A stretch of DNA of 20,000 nt, taken from positions 1 through 20,000 of the forward strand of contig JAVSCG010000035.1 in the NCBI GenBank assembly GCA_037367355.1, read 5' to 3'. The translations under genes were made by a program, and so were the position numbers. Of the stretch, positions 1 to 10,119 are shown one piece after another (within the stretch, counting starts at the first letter, position 1; each line of letters starts with the position of its first letter). Source of the DNA: Neoscytalidium dimidiatum (lineage: Eukaryota > Ascomycota > Dothideomycetes > Botryosphaeriales > Botryosphaeriaceae). Below the pieces are notes generated by a model. That model searched no databases and was not told where the DNA came from. It saw nothing but the letters and a program-made list of their open reading frames with translations.

Positions 1-298
1 ATTATAAGCTATTAATTAAAACTAATTAAAAAGTAAAAGATATATTATAGATATATATAACGTTTTTTATATTATACTAATATAATAACGTAATAAAATT
101 ATAATATAATATAATTATACGCCTAAATTTTAAAATCTTAGTTTATTTAAAGAGGAGGCTATTATTAAATATATTTTTAATTTATATACGTAAGAATTTC
201 TATTCTAGCTTAATATTATTTAAGTAATAACTAAATCTTCTTCTTTTTAAAAATAATATATACTTTATTAGTAAGAATTAGCCTTTAAACTTTATTAG
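1..298. other. AT-rich stretch without a recognisable gene
   Basis: This stretch is almost entirely A and T, with long runs of TATA-like sequence (for example around 45-115). I found no reading frame resembling a known family and no repeat shared with the rest of the window. It ends at the start of a partial LTR. It is most likely heavily RIP-mutated transposon sequence too decayed to recognise, but that is inference from its composition and neighbours. Confidence 0.6.
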
Positions 299-478
299 TA
301 TTACGAACTCTAACTACTATCTATATAAGAAGAACGTCTATAGACGTAATAACTAGAAAGAAGATATAGTCTAATAAAGAATCTATAGAAAATAAAGAAT
401 TATATAGATAGAAAATAGAAAGTTAATAAGAATAAGCGCTATAAGATAAAAATATAGTAGTATTATTATCTATTAGTA
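299..478 (+). repeat. Partial gypsy LTR with most of U3 deleted
   Basis: The first 13 bases match the start of the LTR family (TATTACGAACTCT, RIP form of TGTTACGAACTCT). The sequence then jumps to the segment that carries the TATA box in the full copies and follows it until about 478. Compared with the 3' LTR at 15711-16425, roughly 180 bp of U3 are missing. The right end also stops short: the family's usual ending (GGCCCCGTCGTTACA in unmutated form) is absent. The gag-pol frame of a gypsy element begins right after it, so this may be a defective 5' LTR of that element or an unrelated fragment. Confidence 0.7.
322..329 (+). promoter_or_regulatory. Probable LTR TATA box
   Basis: TATATAAG lies in the same context as the TATA-like sites of the other copies of this LTR family (3898-3905 and 15896-15903). 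In LTR retrotransposons such a site would direct transcription from the 5' LTR. It is assigned by position and sequence only. Confidence 0.45.
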
Positions 479-2590
479 TTATTAGATATCGCGATCTATA
501 AGAAATTAAATTTAACTTAAATATAAATTAACGAAGTTTCTAAGCTAAAGAGAAAAAGAAGAAGAAAAAGTAATTAAAAGTAGCTAATATACTATTTAAG
601 CTTAAGCTAATAGTTAAGAAAAAATAATTATCTATAGTTAGCTATATAATCCCTTAATACTTATTATAGAGCGGTAATTTAAAAGGTCTTAATAAGAAGA
701 TAAAAATATAATAGTATTTTCTCTTTTAAGTAAAAGCTCTTCTAAGCTTATTCTATAGTAGCGGTATCTTTTTTTAACTAGTATTCTAATTCTATAGGGG
801 GACCGGACTTTATAGAATATTTATTATAGAATTCTTTTAACTTATATAGTATATAGTTAAAACTATAGGCTAGATAGTCTTTCTACTATACGCGGTAGTA
901 AATAATCTAGCGCTTTATCTTTAAGTCTAAGATTTATTCTACAATCTACTCGTCTTATTCCTTAAATTCTAATAGTAGCTATAGTTCGAGTATTTATTCT
1001 AAGAGTAGGTTATCTAGGTTCTTTATTAACTTACTTACGTATATAATAGAATATAATTCTAGTTCTAAAAGAAGTTCTAATTAGTAGATATATTTAACTT
1101 TACTAATAATTAAATAGAAGCTAATATACTTTAAAATAAGTTTTCTAAAGAGTCGATCTTAAATAATATTATATATAGAGATAAATACTTTATTTTTAAT
1201 CTTAAACGTAATATCTTTTCTATAACGGTTCGTATTTCTAGCTTATATTTATTAGTTTAAGTTAAGCTTTATCTTATACTCGTATTAAATTATTAAGAAG
1301 ATCTACTATTCTCCTCTATTTTTATCTAAGTCTATTCCCCTTACGTTAGTAGATAGAAGTAGTAGGCCCGCTATTATTTAAAAGATCTACCCCTTTATAG
1401 AGATTAATAATTACTAGAAAAGCCTTATATCTCTTCTAGTTATATAAACTCTTAAAAAGTAAAATATAATTCTAAAACTCGGCTAGATAGAAGCTTATAG
1501 AGTTAAACTTAGTCTCTAGTTCTATACTCTCTCTTTTAAGAAAGACTACTATATCTATCTCTTAAAATCTAAATATCTCGCTCTAACTTCTTCTCCTCTA
1601 CTATCTAAGAAAGAGGAGAAACCTATCTTTTAGCCTATAAGAATTCTTCGACACTCTATTAGAAAGAATTAATACGATTAGAATATAAAAGACGCCCTTT
1701 ATATAATAAAAAAGAACCTTACTAAGATAGAGAATACTCTATATATATCTTCTTTTACGAAGATTAATATATTATACTATTAGCTACTTAAGGCTAAGGA
1801 TTTTGTTAAATATATAGAGAAGAAAGATATCTAACTCTACTAGTTTATTCTAGAATAACTCGAGAAAGAACTTATACTATATAGTATAGAACTATATAGT
1901 ATAAAGCTAAATATTCTTTAGAATACTCTTCTAGATAATCTTAAGACTTCTACTTCTCTATAGTCTAATATACTTATTCTTAGTTAGCTAAAAGAGTTTA
2001 TATCTAACTTTATAAAAGAACTCTCTAATAAGTTTACTACGCTATTAGAAGTTATCTATAAGATTAAGCTAGAAGAAGAGCTAGATCTCTATATCTCGCC
2101 TCTCTTTTATATATCTATTAAAGAAATAGAAGCCGCTAAGACTTATATTAAGAAAAATAAAAAGAAGGAATTTATTAAGCCTAGCTAAGCTAACTTTAAA
2201 TCTTCTATTCTAATAGCTAAGAAATTTAAAGAAGAACTATATTTCTATATTAATTATTAAAAGCTTAACGCTATTATTAAGAAGAACCGTTACTTCTTAT
2301 TTCTAATTAATAAGACTCTCGCTAAGCTTAAGAAAGCTAAGTTCTTCTCTAAGATTAATATTCGCTAGGCCTTCTATAAGATACGAATATACTTAGACTC
2401 TAAGAACTTTATCTCTTTTTATACTAGATAGAATTTCTATTATTATAACGTAATATCTTTTAGCCTATATAACGGCTTCTTTATCTTCTAATACTACGTT
2501 AATAAAGTAATAATAGACTACTTAGATAAGTTTTACGTAGTTTATATTAACGATATTATTATCTATAGTAAAATCTATAAAAAATACTAG
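460..2590 (+). pseudogene. Ty3/gypsy gag-pol remnant (protease and reverse transcriptase), RIP-mutated, cut off by LINE sequence
   Basis: One + frame (codons starting at 3n+2) can be followed from about 460 to 2590 if TAA and TAG are read as RIP-mutated CAA, CAG or TGG. The first part is hydrophilic, with a basic stretch (KLKRKRRRK) near 540-570, and may be gag; I do not recognise a domain there. From about 1330 the frame resembles the retropepsin region of fungal gypsy Pol (IPLTLVD near 1330, a decayed ILGLG-type segment near 1475). From about 2050 the RT fingers and palm are clear: KLEEELDLYISPLF, FIKPS, Y-KLNAI-KKNRY, AKFFSKINIR-AF-KIRI and finally VYINDIIIYS (2540-2570), the RT YIDD box with its second Asp now Asn. 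RNase H and integrase are missing because LINE sequence starts at about 2591. The gene is dead: many stops and no ATG. Confidence 0.85.
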
Positions 2591-3194
2591 TAATTATAAC
2601 GAAATCGACCTTAAGAAAAAGCGCTAAGACCGGTATCTATTAAAAGCCCTTAATTTTCTTAGCTAGATTCTTAGATCTTAGCTTCGTAGCTATACGCGCT
2701 ATTACGTAGTTATAAAAAGAAGAGGTAAAAGAGAGGGTTCTAGATATTCCCGGACTCCGCACCCTACTATATACCGTAAAACCAACCCTACCTATCTAAA
2801 ATTTTATATAGAGCTTTATATACACCTAATAAAAAAGCTTCTAAAGTTATATAATATTCTAAGTAACTTTCGTAGAGTTATCGAACTTTTCTCTTTAAAA
2901 TACCCCTCTTCTTAACCGATTAGTAAAGAGTTTTTCCACGTACGGATAACGTAAGCGGACGCCCTTTTTACCGAAGTACCTCCGTACTCTAAAGGACCCC
3001 CAAGGACGTTTTTAAACTAAACGGAGCGGAGATACTACTAGAACGAACCGCCGTAGTTAAGTAGTATTTAAAGCTACTAGCGGTTCTAAACCTAGATCTA
3101 CTATAGTAAGATCTAAACGCGGCTCTACGGAGCTAAATTAGTAATAAAATTATTAACGGATAAGAACTATCGGATGGTAATTAAAAAGTTAAAT
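2591..3194 (+). mobile_element. LINE 5'-end unit, first of two in tandem
   Basis: The gypsy RT frame is broken at about 2590. Shortly after comes a block also found at about 3200 (+) and, in reverse, at about 13,050: TTAAGAAAAAGCGCTAAGAC followed by about 110 similar bases up to about 2710. In the large minus-strand LINE this block is the extreme 5' end, so this is a second LINE 5' end. From about 2720 the sequence diverges from the other two copies, and no coding capacity is evident. The segment 2740-3190 is richer in G+C and keeps more CpA/TpG than the rest. It could be a truncated LINE of a variant subfamily or a 5'UTR monomer upstream of the next unit. Confidence 0.6.
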
Positions 3195-3710
3195 ATAACT
3201 AAGACTTTTAACCTCGAGAAAAAGCGCTAAGACTAATATCTATTAAAAGCTCTTAATTTTCTTAGCTAGATTCTTAAATTCTAGCTTTATAGCTATATAC
3301 GCTACTACGTTACTATATAGAAAAGAGACCTCGTTAGGCTAAATCGCCATTCTCTACCTCTATACCTCTACTAAATTCCTAAATCGACCTAAAAACATAC
3401 TAAATTTACGGAACTAATAAAGAATATCTATATATATTTTTATACTAAGTTATATTAGATTTAGAGCGCGTTTACGTATCTAAATCTAAGGTAAAAAAGC
3501 GCTATCTTCTTTTTATTACTCTACTTCTTTTCCGCGATCTATATATATAGAGTTTTTACTACCTCTATACCTAAACGAACTAAAAATAACTAAGAATAAG
3601 TAAAAAGCTTAAACGAATAGCCGCTAAAAACGCTTTAGTTACTTCTTAGAAGAAAGTAACTAAGAAAATTCTCTATTCTCGCCCGGAATTTATTTATTTA
3701 CGGCTTAGTT
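3195..3710 (+). mobile_element. LINE 5'UTR fragment, interrupted by an LTR
   Basis: This block is the same sequence, inverted, as 12,555-13,060 at the 5' end of the minus-strand LINE: the AGAAAAAGCGCTAAGAC start, AAATCGACCTAAAAAC in the middle, and TTTATTTATTTACGGCTTAGTT at the end. It stops abruptly at 3710 where an LTR starts. In the minus-strand LINE the same sequence runs on into ORF1, so an LTR probably inserted into this 5'UTR. The rest of this LINE copy is not found on the other side of the LTR. Confidence 0.75.
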
Positions 3711-3897
3711 TATTACGAACTCTAGAATATACGGGCTTTATAGCTACGAGAAACGCGAGCCCACGTAGGAAAATAAGCCGTAAGACCCCGAGAACCCTAC
3801 GTATAGTAGAACCGCACTCTCTAGTCCTATACGGAAAGGCTAAGAATATAAGACGACGGTATATACGGGAATACTAGTAGGTAATAACTACCGCCCG

Positions 3898-3905
3898 TAT
3901 AAAAG
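3898..3905 (+). promoter_or_regulatory. LTR TATA box
   Basis: TATAAAAG sits in a conserved stretch of the LTR (CCGCCCGTATAAAAGAGACG) about 190 bases into it. This is the least mutated version of the site in the window and is the probable core promoter of the LTR family. Confidence 0.6.
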
Positions 3906-4033
3906 AGACGCTCCCGGGCGTAACGATTAAGAAGAAGATACGGTCTAACGAAAAGCTCGTAAGGAATAAAAAACCGTACGGGTAGAAAATAGAAAGTCGA
4001 TAAAAATAAGTACTACGAGATAAGAATATAACG

Positions 4034-4054
4034 GTAATATTATTTGCTAATACT
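4034..4054 (+). repeat. Target-site duplication, left copy (LINE insertion)
   Basis: The LTR sequence at the left junction ends GGTAATATTATTTGCTAATACT; the same stretch of the LTR reappears at 13079-13099 (TACTATTATCTACTAATACT) on the other side of the LINE. The last 14 bases differ only at two positions, both transitions. A duplication of roughly 15-20 bp is typical of target-primed LINE insertion. Its exact outer edge is blurred by RIP. Confidence 0.7.
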
Positions 4055-4075
4055 ATTTATTTATTTATTTAATAT
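4055..4075 (-). repeat. LINE 3' tail, TAAA tandem repeat
   Basis: On the minus strand the element ends with about four TAAA/AAAT units directly against the LTR target sequence. Short A-rich tandem repeats in place of a plain poly(A) are found at the 3' ends of several LINE clades. The tract marks the 3' end of the LINE and fixes its orientation. Confidence 0.75.
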
Positions 4076-4479
4076 TCTTATATAAGCTAAGCTTATAAAA
4101 AACGGCTAGTCTACTAATATATCTAGTCTAGTATTTCGACTAGGGTTTTTATTTTAATTTTCTTCGAGAAGAAGTCTAGAAATAGTAGAAACTAAGCTAG
4201 TACTTTTTAGAAAGAAATAAGAAAGTAAGTAGGAGAGTAGAAGAAGTAGTAAATAACGCTAAAAAAAATAGAAGAGGATATTTCTTTATAAAGAGAGACT
4301 AAAGTTAATTTTTTAAAAGTACGTATTTAGGCTTCCGTTAAAGTAAGTTCTAATAGCTACTTTTAGATAGCTATTTTAGTTGTCGATAGAAAGCTTAGAA
4401 GAGCCTTCCGTCCGTCTTTAGTATTAAAAACGAGGTCTAGAGAGGGGTTTTTTATTTCTAGACTAGTATATATATCTTC

Positions 4480-7400
4480 TCTCTTAAGTCGATACTTTTT
4501 ATAGTCTAGAATTAGATACTAAGGGGTTTATTTAGCCGTATTATTATACGGGTAGTACTTAGAGAGGTTTAGTTTGAAGCGGTTTAAATAGAACTTAAAG
4601 TAGCTATATTCTATTTTAAGCTAGTAAAATACGAAGCTAGTTTCTCTTTTTATAGAAAGGTCTACTAGCTTACATTTTATTTTCTAGTTAAACCGCCGTA
4701 GATAGAACTCTTTAAAAGCTATTTCCGCTTATTTATTCGCTATTTTTTACTACGAATTAATAAAGTCTACTTACGTTAATATTCTAAAGAATATATAGCT
4801 AGTAGATTCGTTATTTAGGTTTATTTTATAGGCGTATTTAGCTAGGGAATCTACTTCTTCGTTGCCGCGTATATTAAAATAGCTAGGAACCTATTCTAGT
4901 TAAACTAAATTTCTATTAAGAATAAGCGTTTTTACTACGTTTAAAGCTCGTATTTACGCTTATTATTCTAGGTTTCTAGATAGTATTTTTAGACGGTAGA
5001 GCGCGGCCTAGTTATCCGCGTAGACTCTAATATCTTTATCGGTATATTCGTTTTTAACTATAAGTTCGAGAGCTCTTATAAGGGCCTCTAGTTCGCTATT
5101 ATAAACTAGGTTATTATCCCCGATATTTTCTACTATAATAGTAGTTTCGTCTTTAAGAGTAGGGTTGTTTCTATCTATAAAAACTATTAATTCTATTCTA
5201 ATTTTATTTAGAATTAAACTAACGTCTATATAGATAGAAATTAGGTTATTTAGAGGATTTTTAAGTTCGTTTAGATATTTCTTAGCTTATTCTTCTTTTA
5301 AGAGTTTAGAAACTTTAACCGAGTAGAAGATAGATATATTCTAAAGCGGAAAGTAAAAAGAATTAACTATTTTAAGGTTATACGATTTATCTTTTAGAAA
5401 GTCTCTAATTTTTTTAACGAGCTTACTTTTGTATTTACTCTCTCTTTCTAGAAGACTTCGAATTAGATATTTTCGGTCTAATTTAAGACTTCGTAGGGCG
5501 TAGAATTAGAGGTTATTTTCTAAGCGGATTTCTAAGGATAGGATCGCGGCTTCTATTTTAAGGGGGGTAACTAAAGCGGTTTTAAAAACGTCTAGTATCT
5601 TTCGTAGAGCTAGATTCTAGAGTATCGTAGCTTTTCGTTTAAAATTTACTTAGTTATTCTAGTATAGAATAGAGTCGTAGTTAGAAATAAAGATAATATA
5701 GACTAAGTATAACTACTATACTACGTTAGATTTTAGTCCGTTTTTGATATTAGTTAGTCGATTTATCTTCGATAGGCTCAAACGTACTTAGCTTATTTTA
5801 ATATCGACGTATTTCTTAAAATTTAGGAGTAGATCTAAGAAAACTCCTAGATATTAAACTAGATTCTTAGGCTTTATAACTAAACCCGTAGATAGTTTTA
5901 AAGTAGAGTCTCTTATCGTTTTTTCTTTAGAAAAATATATTAATTCGATTTTTTTAAGGTTAAATTATATAGTATTTTCTACGTCTAGTTTATAGAGTCT
6001 TTCCGCTTCTCTTTCTAGTATCTTAATATTCTTTTTCTAGCTATTCGAGCTTACTATTAAAGAGATATTATCGACGTAGAATAGATAGATAGCGGAATTC
6101 GTCTAGAATAAGTCTCGGATATAAATTAGAAATAGTATCGGTAAAATAGGGCTTTCTTACGGTATATTCGTTTCTACGTTACTAAATTCTTCTATATTTC
6201 CGTCGAAACTAAGGCGTAATTATCGGGAATTTAAGAAAGTTCTAATCTACGCGAGTAGGTTAGTTAGTAGCTTTAACTTTCTTAGAATTTCTAGAAGTTA
6301 TTCTTATATAATATAGTCGTATATACCGCGTACGTCTAGAAATAGCGTAGATATCTTTAGCTTTATCTTTCGGTTTTCCTCTACTAAATTCGTAAGAATA
6401 AAGTAGGCGTCTATAGTAGATTTTTTAAGTTTTCCCCCTATTTATATAGGGTAGACTAGGTTTATCGTTTCCGCTAGAAAACTAAGGTGTTTAGCTATTA
6501 CTCGTTTAAGTACTTTTTCTAGATAATTTAGTAAAGAAATAACCCTATAAGTCTTAGGATTTACGAGATCCGGCTTATTAGGTTTCTTTAAAATTACCTT
6601 CGTTACTTATCTCTAGTACTTTAGATAGTAGTCGTATTTAAATAGATTTGAATAGATAAAATAAAAGGCTTTAAAGAATACTTTATAGGCCTAAATTATA
6701 ATCTATTAAGATATTAAATTAGGCCTAGATATAGTTCTTTTTATTAGGTTTAAATACGTTCGTTTAAGCTCTATTTTATCTAGAATTAGCTACTTCTAGC
6801 TTAGATCCGGCTAGTAGTCTATCTAGTTATTTTTAATTCGTACATTAGAAGAGAATAGAAATAGCGTTTCTTTTAGCGCGAAGCTTTTTCCCTTCTAGCT
6901 ATTTTATAGTAGGCTGTTTTTAGCCCGAATTAATAGAATTCGTTCTATCGGGCGGTATTTTATATAGGCTATTACTTTAAAGATAGTTTTAGAGATATTT
7001 TTACTTAGAAATAAATTCTAGTAGTCCCGTTTAGCTTTTCAAATAAAGGAGAAGTATTCGTTTTAGATTTTTAGGAAGTCTTACTTATTTACGAGCTCCG
7101 GCGAGCGTCGTATAAGCCGTATTATTCGTTTAAGGTTCCCTCGGGCCTCTATTAAAGTAGAATTCTACTAGAATTTAGCTTAGGCTAGCGGGGTAGTTTT
7201 CGGAATAGCTTAGTCTACTATTTACCGTATAAGATTAGTTAGGAATTCTTCTAGTTTTTCTAATAGAAAGACTTCTTTTAAACGGTCTTTTAGAATCTCT
7301 AGGCTAAGGTCTTTATTCTCTTCTTCTAGAATAGCTAGTTATAGGCGTAGCTTTTCTATAAAGTTTAAGGCTTTTTCTTTAAAGACTTTAGAGAATTTTT

Positions 7401-8140
7401 TTTAATTAGCCTTATTATAGTTAAATCTAAATTACTTAGATTTCTTCTAGTTTATTCGTTTATTTAATTAGATTTAAAATAAAATAGGGAAGTAGTTAGA
7501 TCTAATAGATTTAAGTATTTACTAGTTTATTATTTTATTCGTTAGCCCTCGGCTAGAGAGCGTTAGATCTATTACTATAGATCTATCTAAGTTCGGCTAG
7601 TAGAAAGTACCTTCTTCTAGTATATTTAGTAGGTCTAAATTATTAGATTTAATCTAATTTATTAGGGCGAAGACCCTATTTAAGTAGAAGAACCTTAGAT
7701 TCTACTATGGGTAGTAAATATTAAAGTCCCTAGCTATAATACTAGGGAATTCTAGCTATTAGTAGTCTAGAATACGTTCTAGCGTATAGAAGGAATTATC
7801 GGTTCCTTATTTCTTTTAGTTATATAAATTAAAGAGGTAGAATTAGCTTTTTTCCTCTATTATTTTTAGAGCTATTAGATTAGGGGATTTAGTTACCGCG
7901 GAGTTATAGTTAATATCTATTTCCGTTAAATAACGGAATATATATACTAACGTACGCGGTCTTTCTATTAGAGAATAATCCGGTAGAATTTAAACGAACG
8001 CGAGGTATTACGATACTAGCTAAAGAGGACGGAGAAGAAACGGCTCTATATCTTAGAAAAGGTCCTAACCCCTTAGAATAGGAAATTCTTAGTTTAAATT
8101 ATATTCTAAAGGATAGAAGAAGAGTCTATTATCTAGCGTA
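4480..8140 (-). pseudogene. LINE ORF2: endonuclease, reverse transcriptase, RNase H (RIP-mutated)
   Basis: In minus-strand order: the endonuclease/exonuclease/phosphatase domain includes the GDFNIHHPWW-type motif, now ARDFNIYYP followed by two TAG codons (7735-7700). The RT has KPNKPDLVNPKTYRVISLLN (about 6590-6530), LFLDVRGIYDY (about 6340) and P-(Q)-(G)-SPILPILFLIYIRDLF (about 6165-6110). Its active site FYVDN is at 6081-6067, where the family has F/YVDD, so the second Asp is now Asn. The RNase H has VYNSELEAL (5109-5084), RVYADN (about 5030-5010) and a later IRGNEEVDSLAKYA block (about 4880-4840). The 5' end of the ORF is cut at 8146 by a gypsy-type block, so the start of the endonuclease is missing. 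Stops are TAA/TAG, and TGA is essentially absent. The product would nick target DNA, reverse-transcribe the LINE RNA there and degrade the RNA strand. Confidence 0.88.
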
Positions 8141-8145
8141 CGAGC

Positions 8146-8321
8146 TATAGATTACTTAGCTTACTAGATTACGGTAAGCTAGCTAGTAATCTATCGTAAT
8201 CTAATTAAAACATCTTATATATATAAGATATACTCGTTTATAGTAGATAGAACCCTCGTAGTTAACTTATTAATTAATTCCTATCCTACTATTATATAAA
8301 CCTCTCCTATCTACTACTATA
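8146..8321 (+). repeat. Possible short (176 bp) LTR of a second gypsy family
   Basis: The block starts TATAGATTAC and ends CTACTACTATA, consistent with a RIP-mutated TG...CA LTR. It contains a TATA-like run (CTTATATATATAAG, about 8215-8228) and sits at the edge of the LINE, upstream of a + strand gag. It also holds an imperfect inverted repeat (AGATTACT...AGCTTAC / GTAAGCT...AGTAATCT, 8149-8192). No second copy is in the window and no clear primer binding site follows, so this is a proposal from position and ends only. Confidence 0.4.
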
Positions 8322-9399
8322 TCGGCTCTAGAAAGTCTAAACTATCTAACGACGCGCCTTAACTCCCCTAAAAAGAGTTTTAGCGTAATACTTTAACTAC
8401 CTTTTTATAGATACTAGAGGTAACTCTACTCTAAAAACTACTAACTATAATATTCTAGACTAAAATTAAAAATAACCTTCTAATAAAGAAGAATTAGCTT
8501 TAGTTAATTCGTTTTTTAATCTTTAGAAACCTAGCCCTTAATATAAGACTACTTATTTTAAAAGTCTATTTCTTAAATATAGCCTTCTTAAGTCGAGTAA
8601 TTAATAGACCTAGAGTACTAGAGAACGCTAGCGACGACTATAGTTAAGTTCTTCTAAAGTACTTTATTTAAGAATAAGTCTTTATTATTAACTATACTAT
8701 ACGGTCTTCTACTCTAGCTACTTCCGTAATACTAGAATTAATTTAATACGATACTAAGCTAAAGATTAAGACCCCTAATATCTACGATAGAGATCGATAT
8801 AAGCTTAATAATTTTCTAGCCTAGTTAGAGAACTACTTTAAGTTCTATAAAATATTATTTAAGAACGATAAGAAAAGAATCTACTTTATAAAAACCTATC
8901 TTTAAGATAACGTAGTATAATAGTTCGAACTCTATTAAAAGAACTTCCGCTTAATTATTCTACGTATAGAAACTAGTAGCCTATTCGCTAACTATAATTA
9001 TTTTACTAACGTAATTAGATAAGTCTTTAGTAGTAAAAACGAGGAGTAGAAGACCGCCCTTCGAATTTAGAATCTTCGATAAACTTAATTAGTCTTAAAA
9101 TATATTATAAAATTCTATATACTCGCCTTCTATCTTAATTAAAATAATTAATCCCTTAAATATATCTTTTATAAAGGGCTAAAGTATAATATAAAGGCTA
9201 AATTCGCCCGTATAAGATTATCTAAAGACTTTAGCGAGACTATTAATACGGCTATCTAAGTTAACTAATAACTATTTAACTTTAAATAAGAAATAGACTA
9301 AACCTAATACTCGGCTAATATCTTATAACCCTAAAATAATCTACTTTTAGAAAACTCTATAAATCTAGATACTAACTAACGATAAAACTCTTAGCTAGC
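8322..9399 (+). pseudogene. Ty3/gypsy gag remnant (second family), RIP-mutated
   Basis: From about 8770 a + frame reads IYDRDRYKLNNFLA-LENYFKFYKILFKNDKKRIYFIKTYL, where the dash is TAG for Gln. It continues to about 9390 through FTNVIR-VFSSKNEE and YILAFYLN-NN-SLKYIFYKGL. This is the pattern of a retrotransposon Gag core (capsid-like) of Ty3/gypsy elements: a K/SKL-FLAQL start, a W/F-x-P-like helix region, then the second helical half. The part before about 8750 is a leader with no domain I can name. There is no protease or RT after it: the sequence ends exactly at an LTR of a different orientation at 9400. It probably belongs with the possible short LTR at 8146. Gag would form the virus-like particle that packages the element RNA. 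Confidence 0.72.
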
Positions 9400-10119
9400 T
9401 ATAATAACGGGGCCTCTACTACTAGGCTTTAAAGTTACCTAGTAGATTTAGATTTATTAAAGGGTTTACCTTAAAGACGAGGAAAGAAAAAGTAATAATA
9501 GACTAAAAAGTTACGTAATACGAAAGTTTAGTAGGCCTTATTACCTCTAAGTTAATATAGTATTAAATTAGAACTTTAAGTTAACTACGAGAGTTAGAAT
9601 ACTATTTAATAAGCGTATCTAAATACTATAAGAAAGCTATAATAATCTAGATCTATATATAATAGATTTAGCGGAGGTAGATTTAAGGTATTTAAATCTA
9701 TAGAGATTTAGAGTAGGTTATACGTAATACGTAACGCGGATACTTAGACTTACTTTCGAGTTTCTAACTTCTAGCGGTACTAGCGGACGATACTACCGCT
9801 ATACTCTTATTTCGTAGTATCTACTTCTATCGCCTTTCTACTTTCTATTATATATAGTTCTTTATTTTCTACGGGCTTCTTATTAGACCGTACCTTCCTT
9901 CTAGTTATTACGTCTATAGACGTTCTTTTCGTACGAGCGGTCGTTATTACCTACTAGTATTCCGTACGCGCCGTTATTCTATATTCCTAGTTTTTTTATA
10001 CGGGACTAAAAAGTACGATTCTACTAAGTATAGGACTTCTAGCCTTCTACGGCTTACTTTTCCTTACGGGCTTACGGCCCTTATAGCTATAAAGCTCGTA
10101 TATTCTAAAGTTTATAATA
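9400..10119 (-). repeat. Full gypsy LTR (720 bp) with mismatched flanks
   Basis: It runs TATAATAACGGGGCCTC ... AAAGTTTATAATA, the reverse complement of the TGTTACGAA...GTTACA family. The left flank (CTAGC) belongs to a + strand gypsy gag and the right flank (GAAAA) to LINE ORF1 on the minus strand. There is no matching 5-bp duplication, unlike the solo LTR at 10,871. This is best explained as an LTR formed by recombination between two copies at different places. It has a variant form of the internal variable region (about 9643-9720). Confidence 0.88.

Larger units (their letters stand above)
3711..4054 (+). repeat. First half of a gypsy LTR split by a LINE
   Basis: It starts with TATTACGAACTCTAGAATATACGGG, the RIP form of the TGTTACGAA LTR start, and follows the full LTR at 15711-16425 base for base, allowing transitions, up to about 4054. 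There a (TTTA)n tract begins, which is the tail of a minus-strand LINE. The missing second half is at 13079-13471. The two halves join to about 716 bp once one copy of the target duplication is removed, equal to intact LTRs of this family. The five bases before it (TAGTT) are not repeated after 13471. Confidence 0.9.

Noticed and set aside
1..300. A mitochondrial or centromeric origin suggested by extreme A+T content
   Set aside because: The adjoining sequence is RIP-mutated retrotransposon, which accounts for the composition; no mitochondrial gene or tRNA is visible.
3711..4054. LTR orientation with the TGTAACGACGGGG end as the LTR start
   Set aside because: The polypurine tract before 15,711 and the TATA-like site both show that TGTTACGAA is the 5' end of the LTR. 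The near-palindromic termini make either reading look plausible at first.
4050..4080. A microsatellite (TTTA)n
   Set aside because: It sits exactly at the LINE 3' end against the target duplication, so it is the LINE tail.
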